Shown one piece after another: positions 1 through 8,206 of a stretch of 64,000 bases of DNA. The translations under genes and the position numbers were made by a program. The notes beneath the pieces were generated by a model. The model did no database searches and was not told where the DNA came from. It was given only the letters and a program-made list of their open reading frames with translations. This DNA comes from Pectobacterium brasiliense. GTDB lineage: Bacteria > Pseudomonadota > Gammaproteobacteria > Enterobacterales > Enterobacteriaceae. Each line of letters opens with the position of its first letter. Position 1 is the stretch's first letter. The stretch is from NCBI RefSeq assembly GCF_013449685.1, contig NZ_JACDSF010000039.1, positions 1 to 64,000 on the forward strand, in the 5' to 3' direction.

Positions 1-83
1 GGTTCAAGATACAAGGGATGTATTTACAGCGTCTTTACGATCTATCCATTATCACCGCGCTACGCACTTTATCGACATCGTAA

Positions 84-103
84 CGCGGTGCATTCACACC
101 GCG
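84..103 (-). terminator. Hairpin just downstream of artJ
   Basis: A perfect 7-bp inverted repeat (CGCGGTG at 84-90 and CACCGCG at 97-103, 6-nt loop) lies 11 nt beyond the artJ stop codon. No U-run follows on the minus strand, so it may stabilise the mRNA 3' end rather than act as an intrinsic terminator. Confidence 0.4.
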
Positions 104-114
104 CAGATCGAACG

Positions 115-846
115 TTATTGCGGGAACCACTTGTCGTTGATGGTTTTATAAGTGCCGTCCGCTTTGATGGCGTCCAACGCTTTATTCAGTTTCTCCAACA
201 GCGCCTTGTCATCAGGACGAACGGCGATGCCCAGTCCGGTGCCGAAGTATTCTGCGTCAGTCACATGTTCGCCAACCGTTGCCAGTTCAGGGCTCGCCTT
301 GATCCACTCGTTGACGACAGCGGTATCACCGAATACGCCATCAATACGGCCATTTTTCAGATCCAGAACCGCGTTCTGGTAGCTGTCATAAGAGACGGTT
401 TGCACTTCCGGGTGCTTATCATGCATGTACTTCTGGTGCGTCGTGCCATTTTCCATACCAATGCGTTTGCCCTTCATCGCGGCAAAGTCGCTGAATTTCC
501 CTTTTTGCGCGATAACCACGGCGGAGTTGGCATAGTAAGGCTGCGTGAACGCGACCTGCTTGCTGCGCTCTGGCGTGATGTCCATACCAGAAATCACGGC
601 GTCATAGCGACGGAATTTCAGCGCAGGGATCAGGCTGTCAAACGCCTGATTGGTGAACGTACAGGTCGCCTGCATTTGCTTACACAACGCTTTCGCCAGA
701 TCCATATCGAAACCGACGATTTCGTTGCTGGCATCCAGTGACTCAAATGGCGGGTAGGTAGCTGATGATGCAAAACGGATGGTGTCTGCGGCGGTGGCGC
801 TGAAGGTGATTCCTGCCAGTAACGTGGCGAGCACTAATTTTTTCAT
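115..846 (-). CDS. artJ: Arginine-binding periplasmic protein ArtJ
   Basis: This is the periplasmic solute-binding protein (SBP_bac_3 family) that delivers L-arginine to the ArtQM-ArtP importer. The 243-residue length equals the E. coli protein. A signal peptide is clear: KK at the N-terminus, a hydrophobic core, and a likely cut after ATA at residue 19. The mature protein begins ADTIRFA and carries the family motif GFDMDLAKALCKQMQ. It is a close paralogue of artI, about 1.7 kb upstream in the same orientation. A strong terminator between artM and artJ and tandem ARG-box-like sites before artJ indicate its own ArgR-controlled transcript, as in E. coli. The artI/artJ assignment rests on position: artJ is the separate distal gene and artI lies inside the ABC operon. 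Confidence 0.93.
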   Translation of the reverse strand: MKKLVLATLLAGITFSATAADTIRFASSATYPPFESLDASNEIVGFDMDLAKALCKQMQATCTFTNQAFDSLIPALKFRRYDAVISGMDITPERSKQVAFTQPYYANSAVVIAQKGKFSDFAAMKGKRIGMENGTTHQKYMHDKHPEVQTVSYDSYQNAVLDLKNGRIDGVFGDTAVVNEWIKASPELATVGEHVTDAEYFGTGLGIAVRPDDKALLEKLNKALDAIKADGTYKTINDKWFPQ

Positions 847-920
847 TACCTACTCCTGTCTGTTTTTCTTATATAACTGCGCGGAAGGGTTCCGACGTCA
901 TGGCGATTACCATGCCACTG

Positions 921-959
921 ATTGAATTTATATGCAATTAAAATGATTAATAAGTCGAT
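921..959 (-). promoter_or_regulatory. Tandem ARG boxes (ArgR operator) upstream of artJ
   Basis: Two 18-bp sites resemble the ArgR consensus, whose half sites are TGAAT and ATTCA around four A/T bases. The first (921-938) has TGAAT, TTAT, ATGCA with one core mismatch. The second (942-959) is weaker, with about three mismatches. They are separated by exactly 3 bp, the usual ARG-box spacing. They lie 75-113 nt before the artJ start, so ArgR-arginine repression of artJ is inferred. Confidence 0.6.
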
Positions 960-1065
960 TTATTGCATGTTTTTACGTCAGCAGGCCATAAAAAATTTCC
1001 GGGAGAAATTTTTAACGTTGCGTCAGCAATGGCCCGTAAGGGGGGCGGCCAGGGATGGCACGCCA

Positions 1066-1094
1066 TAAAAAAGCAGGCTATCAAAGCCTGCTTT
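1066..1094 (-). terminator. Intrinsic terminator of artPIQM
   Basis: A perfect 10-bp stem (AAAGCAGGCT at 1070-1079 and AGCCTGCTTT at 1085-1094, loop ATCAA) is followed on the minus strand by a run of U residues (1072 down to 1066). It lies about 25 nt beyond the artM stop and separates artPIQM from artJ. Confidence 0.9.
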
Positions 1095-1118
1095 CTAAGT
1101 GGATACATGCAATAAGCA

Positions 1119-1787
1119 TTAATTGCGGCGTTCGAATGCCAGCGAGCGCCGTTCAACCCAGCGCATCAGTAGTGTCAGTAACCCGTTGACGCACAGGTAG
1201 ATAATCCCAGCGGCACCAAACACCATCACATCATACGTCCGGCCGTACATCAGTTGGCTGTAGCCCATCACTTCCATCAGCGTGATGGTGTAAGCCAGTG
1301 AGGTACTCTTAAACACCAGCACCACTTCATTTGAATAAGAAGACAGCGCACGTTTAAACGCAAATGGCAGCAAAATACGTAATGTCTGCTTCTGATCCAT
1401 ACCCAACGCGGCACAGGATTGCCACTGTCCGGCGGGAATCGCTTTTACCGCACCATAGAACAGTTGCGTAGTATAAGCCGCGCTATTTAGCGCCAGTGCC
1501 ACCATCGCACACAGCCACGGTTGTGAAAGCAGATTCCATAGCCAGGGGATTTGCTGGATAGAGGTAAACTGTCCGGGCCCGTAGTAAATCAGGAAGATTT
1601 GCACCAGCAGCGGCGTACCGGTAAACAGCGTAATGTAGCCTTTCGCCAATAGCGAGATGACCGGCGTTTTGAGCGTCAGCACCACAGTCAGCAGCAGCGA
1701 TAACACCAGCGCCACGACGATGGAGACCGCCGTTAAGGTCAGGCTAGTGTGCAGGCCTTTTACAAGCTCAGGTAAATAAGCGAGCAT
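1119..1787 (-). CDS. artM: Arginine ABC transporter permease ArtM
   Basis: This inner-membrane permease pairs with ArtQ to form the arginine channel and is energised by ArtP. It has 222 residues, as in E. coli. Several hydrophobic segments are evident (about residues 16-40, 52-70, 90-110 and 180-210). The EAA-type cytoplasmic loop that docks with the ATPase is near residues 115-140 (PAGQWQSCAALG). The start codon overlaps the artQ stop by one base (TGATG), so the two are translationally coupled. A strong terminator follows. Confidence 0.95.
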   Translation of the reverse strand: MLAYLPELVKGLHTSLTLTAVSIVVALVLSLLLTVVLTLKTPVISLLAKGYITLFTGTPLLVQIFLIYYGPGQFTSIQQIPWLWNLLSQPWLCAMVALALNSAAYTTQLFYGAVKAIPAGQWQSCAALGMDQKQTLRILLPFAFKRALSSYSNEVVLVFKSTSLAYTITLMEVMGYSQLMYGRTYDVMVFGAAGIIYLCVNGLLTLLMRWVERRSLAFERRN

Positions 1788-2503
1788 CAGGAAGGCCTCC
1801 GCTCAAAACGCGTGGTACGCAGTTCAATGCGTTTCATCACGTACTGACTTAACAACGTAATAATCAAATAGATCGCCGCCGCGACAACGTACCAGGTGAA
1901 TGGCTCCTGCGTCCGTGTCGCAATACTTTTGGTTTGCAGCATCAAATCGTTCACGCTGATCAGCGACACCAGCGCGGTATCTTTCAGCAATACCAGCCAC
2001 TGATTGCCTAATCCCGGTAGGGCGTGACGCCACATCTGCGGCATGATCAGACGGAAAAAGATCGCGGCTTTACTGAGTCCCAGCGCCTGACCCGATTCCC
2101 ATTGCCCTTGCGGGACAGCTTTCAGCGCACCGCGCAGCGTTTGGGATGCGTAGGCGGCATACAGCAGCGCCAGCGCAATCACGCCGCACAGGAAGGGGCT
2201 GATTTCAAACATGCCGATATCCAGTTTTACCGGAATCTGCACGATAAAGAGATTCAGGGTAAATCCGTCTGCCAGCATCATCAGCAACTGAGAAGAGCCG
2301 AAATAGATGAACAGCACGACCAGAATTTCTGGCAGGCCGCGCAGCAGCGTCACGACAGCGGTTCCCGTCCAGCTAACGGCTTTCCAGCGGACAGTTTCCC
2401 AAACGGCAAACAGCATCGCCAGCACGAGGCCGAGCACCAGTGCACAAACGGCAAGGCCGACGGTCATCCCGGCGGCGCTTGCAAGAGGTTGAAATTCAAT
2501 CAT
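1787..2503 (-). CDS. artQ: Arginine ABC transporter permease ArtQ
   Basis: This is the second inner-membrane subunit of the arginine importer, 238 residues as in E. coli. It has several membrane segments and the EAA loop [17 protein letters not shown] near residues 130-146. It starts 11 nt after the artI stop and ends in a TGATG overlap with artM, placing it third in artPIQM. It belongs to the HisM/HisQ permease family; the arginine assignment comes from operon context and close likeness to E. coli ArtQ. Confidence 0.95.
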   Translation of the reverse strand: MIEFQPLASAAGMTVGLAVCALVLGLVLAMLFAVWETVRWKAVSWTGTAVVTLLRGLPEILVVLFIYFGSSQLLMMLADGFTLNLFIVQIPVKLDIGMFEISPFLCGVIALALLYAAYASQTLRGALKAVPQGQWESGQALGLSKAAIFFRLIMPQMWRHALPGLGNQWLVLLKDTALVSLISVNDLMLQTKSIATRTQEPFTWYVVAAAIYLIITLLSQYVMKRIELRTTRFERRPS

Positions 2504-2514
2504 TGAGCGTCAGA

Positions 2515-3246
2515 TTACTGCTGGAACCATTTTTTGTAGATGGTCTCGTAAGTGCCATCCTGCTTGATTTTGTTGAGCGCAGTGTCGAACTTTTTCAGCA
2601 GCTCATCGTTGTTCTGGCGCACGGCGATGCCCAGACCGATACCGAAATAACCTTTATCCGTCACTTTCTGACCCACGGTTGCCAGCGCATCGTTCTGCTT
2701 CAGCCATTCGTTAACCACAGCGGTGTCACCGAACACGGCATCCAGACGACCATTTTTCAGATCCAGCACGGCATTCTGGTAGCTGTCGTATGGCACGGTT
2801 TTGATATCGCTATGCTTTTCCATCAGGTATTTCTGGTGGGTGGTGCCATTCTGTACGCCAACGCGTTTGCCCGTCAGCGCGGCGATATCGGCCACTTTCC
2901 CTTTCTGAGCAATAAACTGAGCGGAGTTGTCATAGTAAGGCTGGGTGAATGACACCTGCTGCTGACGCTCAGGAGTAATGTCCATTCCCGCGATGACGGC
3001 TTCAAAACGACGGAATTTCAGGCCGGGGATCAGGCTGTCGAAAGCCTGATTGCTGAACGTGCAGGTTGCCTGCATTTCTTTACACAGTGCATTGGCCAGA
3101 TCGATATCAAAACCTTGAATCTGGTTATTGGCATCAACAAATTCGAACGGAGGGTAGGAGGCTTCGGTTGCGAAACGGATGGTATCTGCGGCGTTAGCAG
3201 AGGCGGCACCCACGGCGAATAAGGCTGCAACAATCAATTTTTTCAT
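2515..3246 (-). CDS. artI: Arginine-type binding protein ArtI
   Basis: This is the periplasmic amino-acid binding protein encoded inside the art operon, 243 residues as in E. coli. The ATG at 3246 gives the expected signal peptide (MKK, hydrophobic core, ANA cleavage site near residue 19); an upstream in-frame start at 3270 would add eight residues and overlap artP. The mature protein begins ADTIRFATEASYPPFE and contains GFDIDLANALCKEMQ, closely paralleling ArtJ. Its ligand in E. coli is less certain than that of ArtJ, so the substrate here should be read as a basic amino acid of unproven identity. Confidence 0.93.
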   Translation of the reverse strand: MKKLIVAALFAVGAASANAADTIRFATEASYPPFEFVDANNQIQGFDIDLANALCKEMQATCTFSNQAFDSLIPGLKFRRFEAVIAGMDITPERQQQVSFTQPYYDNSAQFIAQKGKVADIAALTGKRVGVQNGTTHQKYLMEKHSDIKTVPYDSYQNAVLDLKNGRLDAVFGDTAVVNEWLKQNDALATVGQKVTDKGYFGIGLGIAVRQNNDELLKKFDTALNKIKQDGTYETIYKKWFQQ

Positions 3247-3266
3247 TATCATTTTCCTGATAGTAA

Positions 3267-3995
3267 TCAATGTGACAAGTAACCAGCGAATTCAGGCGTC
3301 TGCGGCTGGGTAAAGTGCGTCGCATCCCCTTGTTCAACGATGCGGCCATTTTCCATATACACCACACGGCTGGCCGTTTTACGGGCAAATTCAACTTCGT
3401 GGGTCACAATCACCTGCGTAATGCCAGTTTCTGCCAATTCACGGATGATGTTGACGACCTGAGCGGTAATTTCTGGATCCAACGCAGCAGTCGGTTCATC
3501 AAACAGGAGAACCTGAGGCTCCATCATCAGTGCACGGGCAATTGCGACACGCTGTTGCTGTCCGCCAGAAAGATGAAGAGGGAAGCGATCGGCAAAGTCA
3601 TTGAGGCGCAGGCGCGTCAGCAGTTTATCTGCCCGTGCTTTCGCTTCTTCCTTACTCAGCCCCAGCACGCGGCAAGGGGCTTCGATCAGGTTCTGTACTA
3701 CGGTCAGATGCGGCCACAAATTATATTGCTGGAACACCATCCCGACATTCTGACGCAATTCACGGATCGCGCTGTCGGATGGCGTGCGCTGAAAATCAAA
3801 CTGATTACCGGCGATGGAAAGCTTGCCAGAACGTGGCATTTCCAACAGATTAAGAACGCGTATCAGAGAGCTCTTTCCCGCACCGCTGGGACCAAGAAGT
3901 ACCAACGTTTCACCCACAGGACAATCGAGGGTGATATCAAATAGCGCCTGGTATGTGCCGTAGAAACAGTTAATGCCGTTTAGTTGAATACTCAT
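3267..3995 (-). CDS. artP: Arginine ABC transporter ATP-binding protein ArtP
   Basis: This cytoplasmic ATPase powers ArtQM. The ATG at 3995 ([13 protein letters not shown]) gives 242 residues, the E. coli length; in-frame codons further upstream (to 4109) would add a non-conserved extension. Walker A is GPSGAGKS at residues 35-42, the ABC signature LSGGQQQ is near residue 143, and Walker B is VLLFDEP. It is the first gene of artPIQM and is preceded by a candidate ARG box at 4004-4021. Confidence 0.96.
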   Translation of the reverse strand: MSIQLNGINCFYGTYQALFDITLDCPVGETLVLLGPSGAGKSSLIRVLNLLEMPRSGKLSIAGNQFDFQRTPSDSAIRELRQNVGMVFQQYNLWPHLTVVQNLIEAPCRVLGLSKEEAKARADKLLTRLRLNDFADRFPLHLSGGQQQRVAIARALMMEPQVLLFDEPTAALDPEITAQVVNIIRELAETGITQVIVTHEVEFARKTASRVVYMENGRIVEQGDATHFTQPQTPEFAGYLSH

Positions 3996-4003
3996 GCGTA
4001 AGA

Positions 4004-4021
4004 ATTGAATAGACATTGATG
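4004..4021 (-). promoter_or_regulatory. Candidate ARG box upstream of artP
   Basis: The half sites TGAAT (4006-4010) and ATTGA (4015-4019) surround a 4-bp centre, matching the ArgR palindrome with one core mismatch and two G/C bases in the centre. It lies only 9 nt before the artP start. A weaker partner-like site is at 4040-4057, but its spacing is not the usual 3 bp. ArgR control is expected from E. coli and inferred here. Confidence 0.4.
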
Positions 4022-4201
4022 CGGCGAATGTTAACGTCGGCAGAATAGTTATGCAATCACCGTGGGTTAAAATTTGCCAATAAGCGATTTGTTGGTTAAA
4101 TAATAGCACAAAATAGTGACTTACGGCTGAGCACGTGCTTTCTCATCGCGAGGCCAGCAGAGCCGCGCCCTATATAGCCAATAGCAGTGAAAGGAGACGA
4201 C

Positions 4202-4525
4202 ATGCAATTATCCACTACGCCGAATCTGGAAGGCTTCACCATTACTGAATATTGTGGCGTCGTGACCGGCGAAGCCATTCTGGGCGCGAACATCTTCCGT
4301 GACTTTTTTGCCAGTATCCGCGATGTCGTCGGCGGCCGTTCCGGTGCCTATGAGAAAGAGCTGCGTAAGGCGCGGCAGATTGCGTTCAAAGAGTTACAGG
4401 AGCAAGCCGAAGATTTAGGAGCGAATGCCGTGGTAGGCATCGATCTTGACTATGAAACCGTTGGGAAGGACGGCAGCATGCTGATGGTGACCGTTAGCGG
4501 CACCGCAGTAAAGGTTCGCCGCTAG
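4202..4525 (+). CDS. ybjQ: YbjQ family protein (UPF0145)
   Basis: This is a small conserved protein of 107 residues, the E. coli YbjQ length, with no proven biochemical role. The family has been annotated as a putative heavy-metal-binding domain. The conserved blocks [19 protein letters not shown] and [15 protein letters not shown] are intact, as is [16 protein letters not shown]. The ATG at 4202 is preceded by AAAGGAGACGAC, a strong ribosome site; an in-frame start at 4187 would lie in front of that site. In E. coli ybjP lies between artP and ybjQ; here it is missing. Confidence 0.92.
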   Translation: MQLSTTPNLEGFTITEYCGVVTGEAILGANIFRDFFASIRDVVGGRSGAYEKELRKARQIAFKELQEQAEDLGANAVVGIDLDYETVGKDGSMLMVTVSGTAVKVRR

Positions 4526-4530
4526 TGGCT

Positions 4531-4556
4531 TATATTCGTCATACTTCAAGCTGCCA
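4531..4556 (+). repeat. ERIC-like terminal fragment
   Basis: The stretch matches the outer end of ERIC/IRU elements (core ATTCGTCATACTTCAAGCTG). Only one end is recognisable, lying 6 nt after the ybjQ stop and 31 nt before amiD. It is read as a remnant or a solo end of an enterobacterial intergenic repeat. The match is from memory of the ERIC consensus. Confidence 0.5.
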
Positions 4557-4586
4557 GAGACGGTGTGAAAAAGCGATGGAACAACG

Positions 4587-5414
4587 ATGTTGAAATGGAT
4601 GATCTGCATAGTGCTGGGGCTGTTGGCAGGTTGCCAGTCAGCCTCTTCGTTGAAAGAACAGAATAATTATGTGCTGGAGACCGCATTGCAGTCGCGGGCT
4701 CAGGAGTCTCGCATCCGCTTTTTAGTGATTCATTATACGGCGGAAGACTTTGCCACCTCGCTGAATATTCTGACGGATGATCACGTCAGCGCGCATTATC
4801 TGGTTCCAGCACACCCACCTTTGCAGCACGGTAAGCCACTTGCTTGGCAACTGGTGCCGGAATCTCAGGCTGCCTGGCATGCGGGAGTCAGTAGCTGGCG
4901 TGGATTTAGTCGGCTGAATAATTCGTCGATTGGCATTGAGATCGAAAACGCGGGCTATCAGCGGACGCTAACCGGCTATACGTGGGAACCGTTTACCGCT
5001 TCGCAGATTCAGCTCGTGACCGCGATCGCCCGCGATATCGTTGATCGCTATCAGATTGCGCCGCAGAACGTGGTGGCGCACAGCGATATCGCCCCACAGC
5101 GCAAACAAGACCCTGGGCCGCTCTTCCCCTGGAAAGCGCTTGCGCAAGCGGGAGTGGGTGCCTGGCCGGATGCGCAGCGGGTAGCGTTCTATTTGAATGG
5201 ACGTTTGCCGTTGCAACCAGTGGATGACGCGGTTCTGCTGGAAAAGCTGGGGCGTTATGGCTACTCGGTGCAGGACACGATGACTGCGCGTGAGAAGCGG
5301 CAGGTGATTGCCGCTTTCCAGATGCATTTCCGTCCTGAGAACTATCAAGGCCAGCCCGATGCGCAGAGTGAAGCGCTTGTCGACGCGCTGCTGGAGAAAT
5401 ACGGCGGCCGCTAA
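4587..5414 (+). CDS. amiD: N-acetylmuramoyl-L-alanine amidase AmiD, outer-membrane lipoprotein
   Basis: This zinc amidase cleaves the bond between N-acetylmuramic acid and L-alanine in peptidoglycan and anhydro-muropeptides. It has 275 residues (276 in E. coli). The signal peptide ends in the lipobox LLAGC with the lipidated Cys at residue 16. The Amidase_2 domain spans roughly residues 40-185; likely zinc ligands are H49 (VIHYTAED), H165 (VVAHSDIAP) and D175 (KQDPGP). A C-terminal peptidoglycan-binding helical domain (about 205-270) follows. The gene ends in a convergent overlap with ybjT, with stops sharing CTAA. E. coli ybjS, normally next to it, is absent. Confidence 0.95.
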   Translation: MLKWMICIVLGLLAGCQSASSLKEQNNYVLETALQSRAQESRIRFLVIHYTAEDFATSLNILTDDHVSAHYLVPAHPPLQHGKPLAWQLVPESQAAWHAGVSSWRGFSRLNNSSIGIEIENAGYQRTLTGYTWEPFTASQIQLVTAIARDIVDRYQIAPQNVVAHSDIAPQRKQDPGPLFPWKALAQAGVGAWPDAQRVAFYLNGRLPLQPVDDAVLLEKLGRYGYSVQDTMTAREKRQVIAAFQMHFRPENYQGQPDAQSEALVDALLEKYGGR

Positions 5415-6847
5415 ACCGTTTCCTTTTCTGCCATTTTCGCAATACGCGCCGCCATACCACGGAAGATAAACAGATGTGCAGGCATCATCAGGAACCAGTA
5501 GACCAGCCCGTTGAACCCAGAAGGATGCCAGCGGGCGCGGACGTCCACGGTTCGGTGAGTGCCTTTGTCCGTGATAGTAAAGTTGAGTTTCCCCAGCCCC
5601 GGTGCTTTCATGCCGAATAGCAGCACCAACTGACGCTGTGGCTTGATCGAGATAACCTTCCAGCCGTCAATCTTGTCGCCCACTTCCAGCGTCGGGCGCT
5701 CGGGGCGTCCATAAGTCACGCCGTTACCACAGAGATCGTCCAGCCGGGCGCGGATGTTCCACAGTGTATTGGCGTAAAAATAGCCTTCCTTCCCGCCGAC
5801 TTGCTGGATGACCTGCCAGAGCGCCTGACTGGACGCGGGCGTCTCCATCGTATGGCCCGCCTGTTTAGGGTAAAAGCCATAATTCGGCTTCCAGCGCGCG
5901 CGAACCTCGGAGTCATCGCCCCAGTCCGCCTGCTGTACGCTCTCCATTTCGCTTTGCAGCGTGAGGCGGACAGCGTCATCAAAGCTCATCAGCGTTTGTG
6001 GGATTAATGCCTGCAATTCGCGGCCATCGGCCTGCAAGTCGTGTTTTAGCCCCTGAATTAGGGCGCGGGCGATGGAGGGAGGAACCGAGGTCACCAGATG
6101 CAAGAACCAGACAGACACCAGATGCGTCGGCATGGGAACGGGAATCAGCAACCGGCGCTTGCCGCTGATCTGAATGAAACGCTCGAACATGGTCTGGTAG
6201 CTGATGTATTCGGGGCCTGCGGCATCCATGATGCGGTTTTCTGTCGCAGGGTGCTGTGCGATGCCGATCAGATACACCAGCAGGTTTTCCAGCGCAATAG
6301 GGGACGATTTAGATCGCACCCAGCGCGGCGGTGTCAGTATCGGCAGGTTATAGACCATATCACGCATGATTTCGAACGCCGCCGAACCGGTACCGATAAT
6401 AATGCCTGCACGCAGCTCTGTGACGGGAATACCGCTGCTGCGTAAAATATCTCCCGTAATCTGGCGTGCCTGCATGTGCGGTGAGGTATCGTTTTTTGCC
6501 TGAAGCGACCCCAGATAAATAATCTGTTTTACGTTGCTGGAAGTCAGTGCCAGCAGCAGGTTCATGGCGGTCATCCGTTCTCTTGCGACGAAGTCCGCGC
6601 CGTCGCCCATGCTGTGTACCAGATAATAGAGTGTTTCCGCGCCCCACAGGCCATCAGGCAGGCTTTCTGGCTTAGCGAGATCAACCTGTTGACAGTCGAC
6701 GCCCGGCCAATGCCGTGACGCGAGGGATTCGATATTCCGACCGGCAGCGATGACTCGGTTGCCTTGTTTGCTCAAGCGCTCGGTTAAATGGCGGCCAATG
6801 TAGCCAGTTGCGCCCAGAATCAGGATCGGGGCTGAGGGGGATGTCAT
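5411..6847 (-). CDS. ybjT: YbjT family NAD(P)-binding protein (DUF2867)
   Basis: This is a conserved protein of unproven function with an N-terminal Rossmann fold (ILGATGYIGRHL near residues 9-20) like atypical short-chain dehydrogenases, and a C-terminal DUF2867 domain ending in a hydrophobic segment (GLVYWFLMMPAHLFIFRG). The ATG at 6847 gives 478 residues, close to the 476 of E. coli; the longer in-frame reading starts with TTG at 6868. A GGAG sequence lies 10 nt upstream of the chosen start. The substrate is unknown. The stop overlaps that of amiD on the opposite strand and no terminator is visible between them. Confidence 0.88.
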   Translation of the reverse strand: MTSPSAPILILGATGYIGRHLTERLSKQGNRVIAAGRNIESLASRHWPGVDCQQVDLAKPESLPDGLWGAETLYYLVHSMGDGADFVARERMTAMNLLLALTSSNVKQIIYLGSLQAKNDTSPHMQARQITGDILRSSGIPVTELRAGIIIGTGSAAFEIMRDMVYNLPILTPPRWVRSKSSPIALENLLVYLIGIAQHPATENRIMDAAGPEYISYQTMFERFIQISGKRRLLIPVPMPTHLVSVWFLHLVTSVPPSIARALIQGLKHDLQADGRELQALIPQTLMSFDDAVRLTLQSEMESVQQADWGDDSEVRARWKPNYGFYPKQAGHTMETPASSQALWQVIQQVGGKEGYFYANTLWNIRARLDDLCGNGVTYGRPERPTLEVGDKIDGWKVISIKPQRQLVLLFGMKAPGLGKLNFTITDKGTHRTVDVRARWHPSGFNGLVYWFLMMPAHLFIFRGMAARIAKMAEKETV

Positions 6848-6997
6848 GTGCCAGTGGCTCCACAGCAAAATATAACCATGGCTTACTATAATCTGGAAAA
6901 GGCAAATGGGGAAAAGATGAATGGGGAAAGGGCAAAAGCGATGAAAACTATGGCGTTAATACTCGCCTGAAACCCAGCGTCATTGAACATGACCTAC

Positions 6998-7025
6998 CTG
7001 CCCGATAGCCGAGGCTAACGGGCAG
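6998..7025 (-). terminator. Hairpin downstream of hcr
   Basis: CTGCCCG (6998-7004) pairs with CGGGCAG (7019-7025). After an A-A mismatch the stem continues with TAGC/GCTA and a CGAG loop. It lies 23 nt after the hcr stop. There is no U-run, so it is a candidate 3'-end structure rather than a proven terminator. Confidence 0.45.
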
Positions 7026-7047
7026 AAGGGGGTAAAACGCGGGCGTA

Positions 7048-8073
7048 TCAGGCCAGAACGGTGTCGCCTTGCAACTGGCAACTACAGGCCAAAACATAGC
7101 CCTGTTCGATCTCGGCTGGTGTTAGCGTCATGGTACTGCTGGTGGTGTAATTACCGGATAGCACGCGGGTTTTACAGCTCCCGCAAACACCGGCGCGGCA
7201 GGCGGCGACAACCGGTACCTTATTGGCTTCCAGTGCGGCCAGCAGACTGATGCCTACCGGAACGCGCAGGTTTTTCAGCGGACGGCTGATGGTTAGCGTG
7301 AGCTGATCGGCATCTTCATCCAGCACGTCATTTGCCGGGCGGAACTGTTCTTTGAAGATGCGGTTTGAGGCAACGCCAAGCTGCTGACTCAGGGTTTCAA
7401 TCTGGTTCATGTACGGTGCTGGGCCGCAGGTCATCACGGTGCGGCTGGCGATATCCGGTACGTGTTCGACCAGCAGGTCGCCGCTGATGCGTCCTGAGAG
7501 GAAACTGGGCGCAGCGTCAAACTCTGCCATTAGCGTTAGATGCAACTGCTGCGGATAGCGCTGTACCAGATCCTGCCATTCTTTGGCGAAGATCACCTGC
7601 AGCGGATTGCGCACATTGAAAATAACGTGGATATCGGTTTGCGGTTTGTTTGCCAGCAGCCAACGGCACATCGACATAATCGGCGTGACGCCACAGCCTG
7701 CCGCCGCCATCAGGTAGCGATCGCTGACCGCGTTGGCGCAGGTAAACTCACCCTGTGCATCGGACAGCCACAGATAATCACCGACTTTCAGCGCTTGGGT
7801 CAGCCAGCGGGAACCGACACCGTCGTCCAGTCTTCTTACCGTCAAGGTAATAAAACGGCTGAGGCCTGGTGAAGAAGAAATCGTATAAGCCCGTAGCGTC
7901 TCCGCGCTGTTGGCAATGCTGACTAACGCATACTGACCCGGCTGATACGGATAAAAATCATGATTAACCAGTGAAATCGTCCAGACATCAGGCGTTTCCT
8001 GAGTAATCGAATGTACCTGCATGCGGTTAGAACACAGCGGTGTCGGCCCAATCTGTAGTGCGGGCATGGTCAT
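7048..8073 (-). CDS. hcr: NADH oxidoreductase Hcr (electron donor to Hcp)
   Basis: This FAD- and [2Fe-2S]-containing reductase passes electrons from NADH to the hybrid-cluster protein Hcp, which reduces nitric oxide. The ATG at 8073 (MTMP, as in E. coli) gives 341 residues, somewhat longer than the roughly 320 in E. coli. Domains in order: FAD-binding (about 20-120, with LRAYTISSSPG), NAD-binding (about 125-250, AAGCGVTPIMSM and TCGPAPYM), and a C-terminal plant-type ferredoxin domain with CRAGVCGSCK and a distal Cys. It follows hcp on the same strand with a 133-nt gap that holds a perfect hairpin. E. coli poxB and ltaE, which follow hcr there, are absent. Confidence 0.95.
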   Translation of the reverse strand: MTMPALQIGPTPLCSNRMQVHSITQETPDVWTISLVNHDFYPYQPGQYALVSIANSAETLRAYTISSSPGLSRFITLTVRRLDDGVGSRWLTQALKVGDYLWLSDAQGEFTCANAVSDRYLMAAAGCGVTPIMSMCRWLLANKPQTDIHVIFNVRNPLQVIFAKEWQDLVQRYPQQLHLTLMAEFDAAPSFLSGRISGDLLVEHVPDIASRTVMTCGPAPYMNQIETLSQQLGVASNRIFKEQFRPANDVLDEDADQLTLTISRPLKNLRVPVGISLLAALEANKVPVVAACRAGVCGSCKTRVLSGNYTTSSTMTLTPAEIEQGYVLACSCQLQGDTVLA

Positions 8074-8141
8074 AATCAATCTCCATAACAAACGGGTACG
8101 GTGAAGCGTGTAAAAATGGCGGCCCATAAGACAGTGGGCTT

Positions 8142-8167
8142 AGCGTGAGGCATCAATGCCTCACGCT
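8142..8167 (-). other. Perfect hairpin between hcp and hcr
   Basis: AGCGTGAGGCA (8142-8152) pairs exactly with TGCCTCACGCT (8157-8167) around a TCAA loop. It lies 40 nt past the hcp stop and 69 nt before hcr. No U-run follows on the minus strand, so it may be an mRNA stability or partial-termination element that sets the Hcp:Hcr ratio. Confidence 0.6.
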
Positions 8168-8206
8168 GCATGACGAGGAACGCTCTCCTCCGTCCGCATT
8201 GATTCA

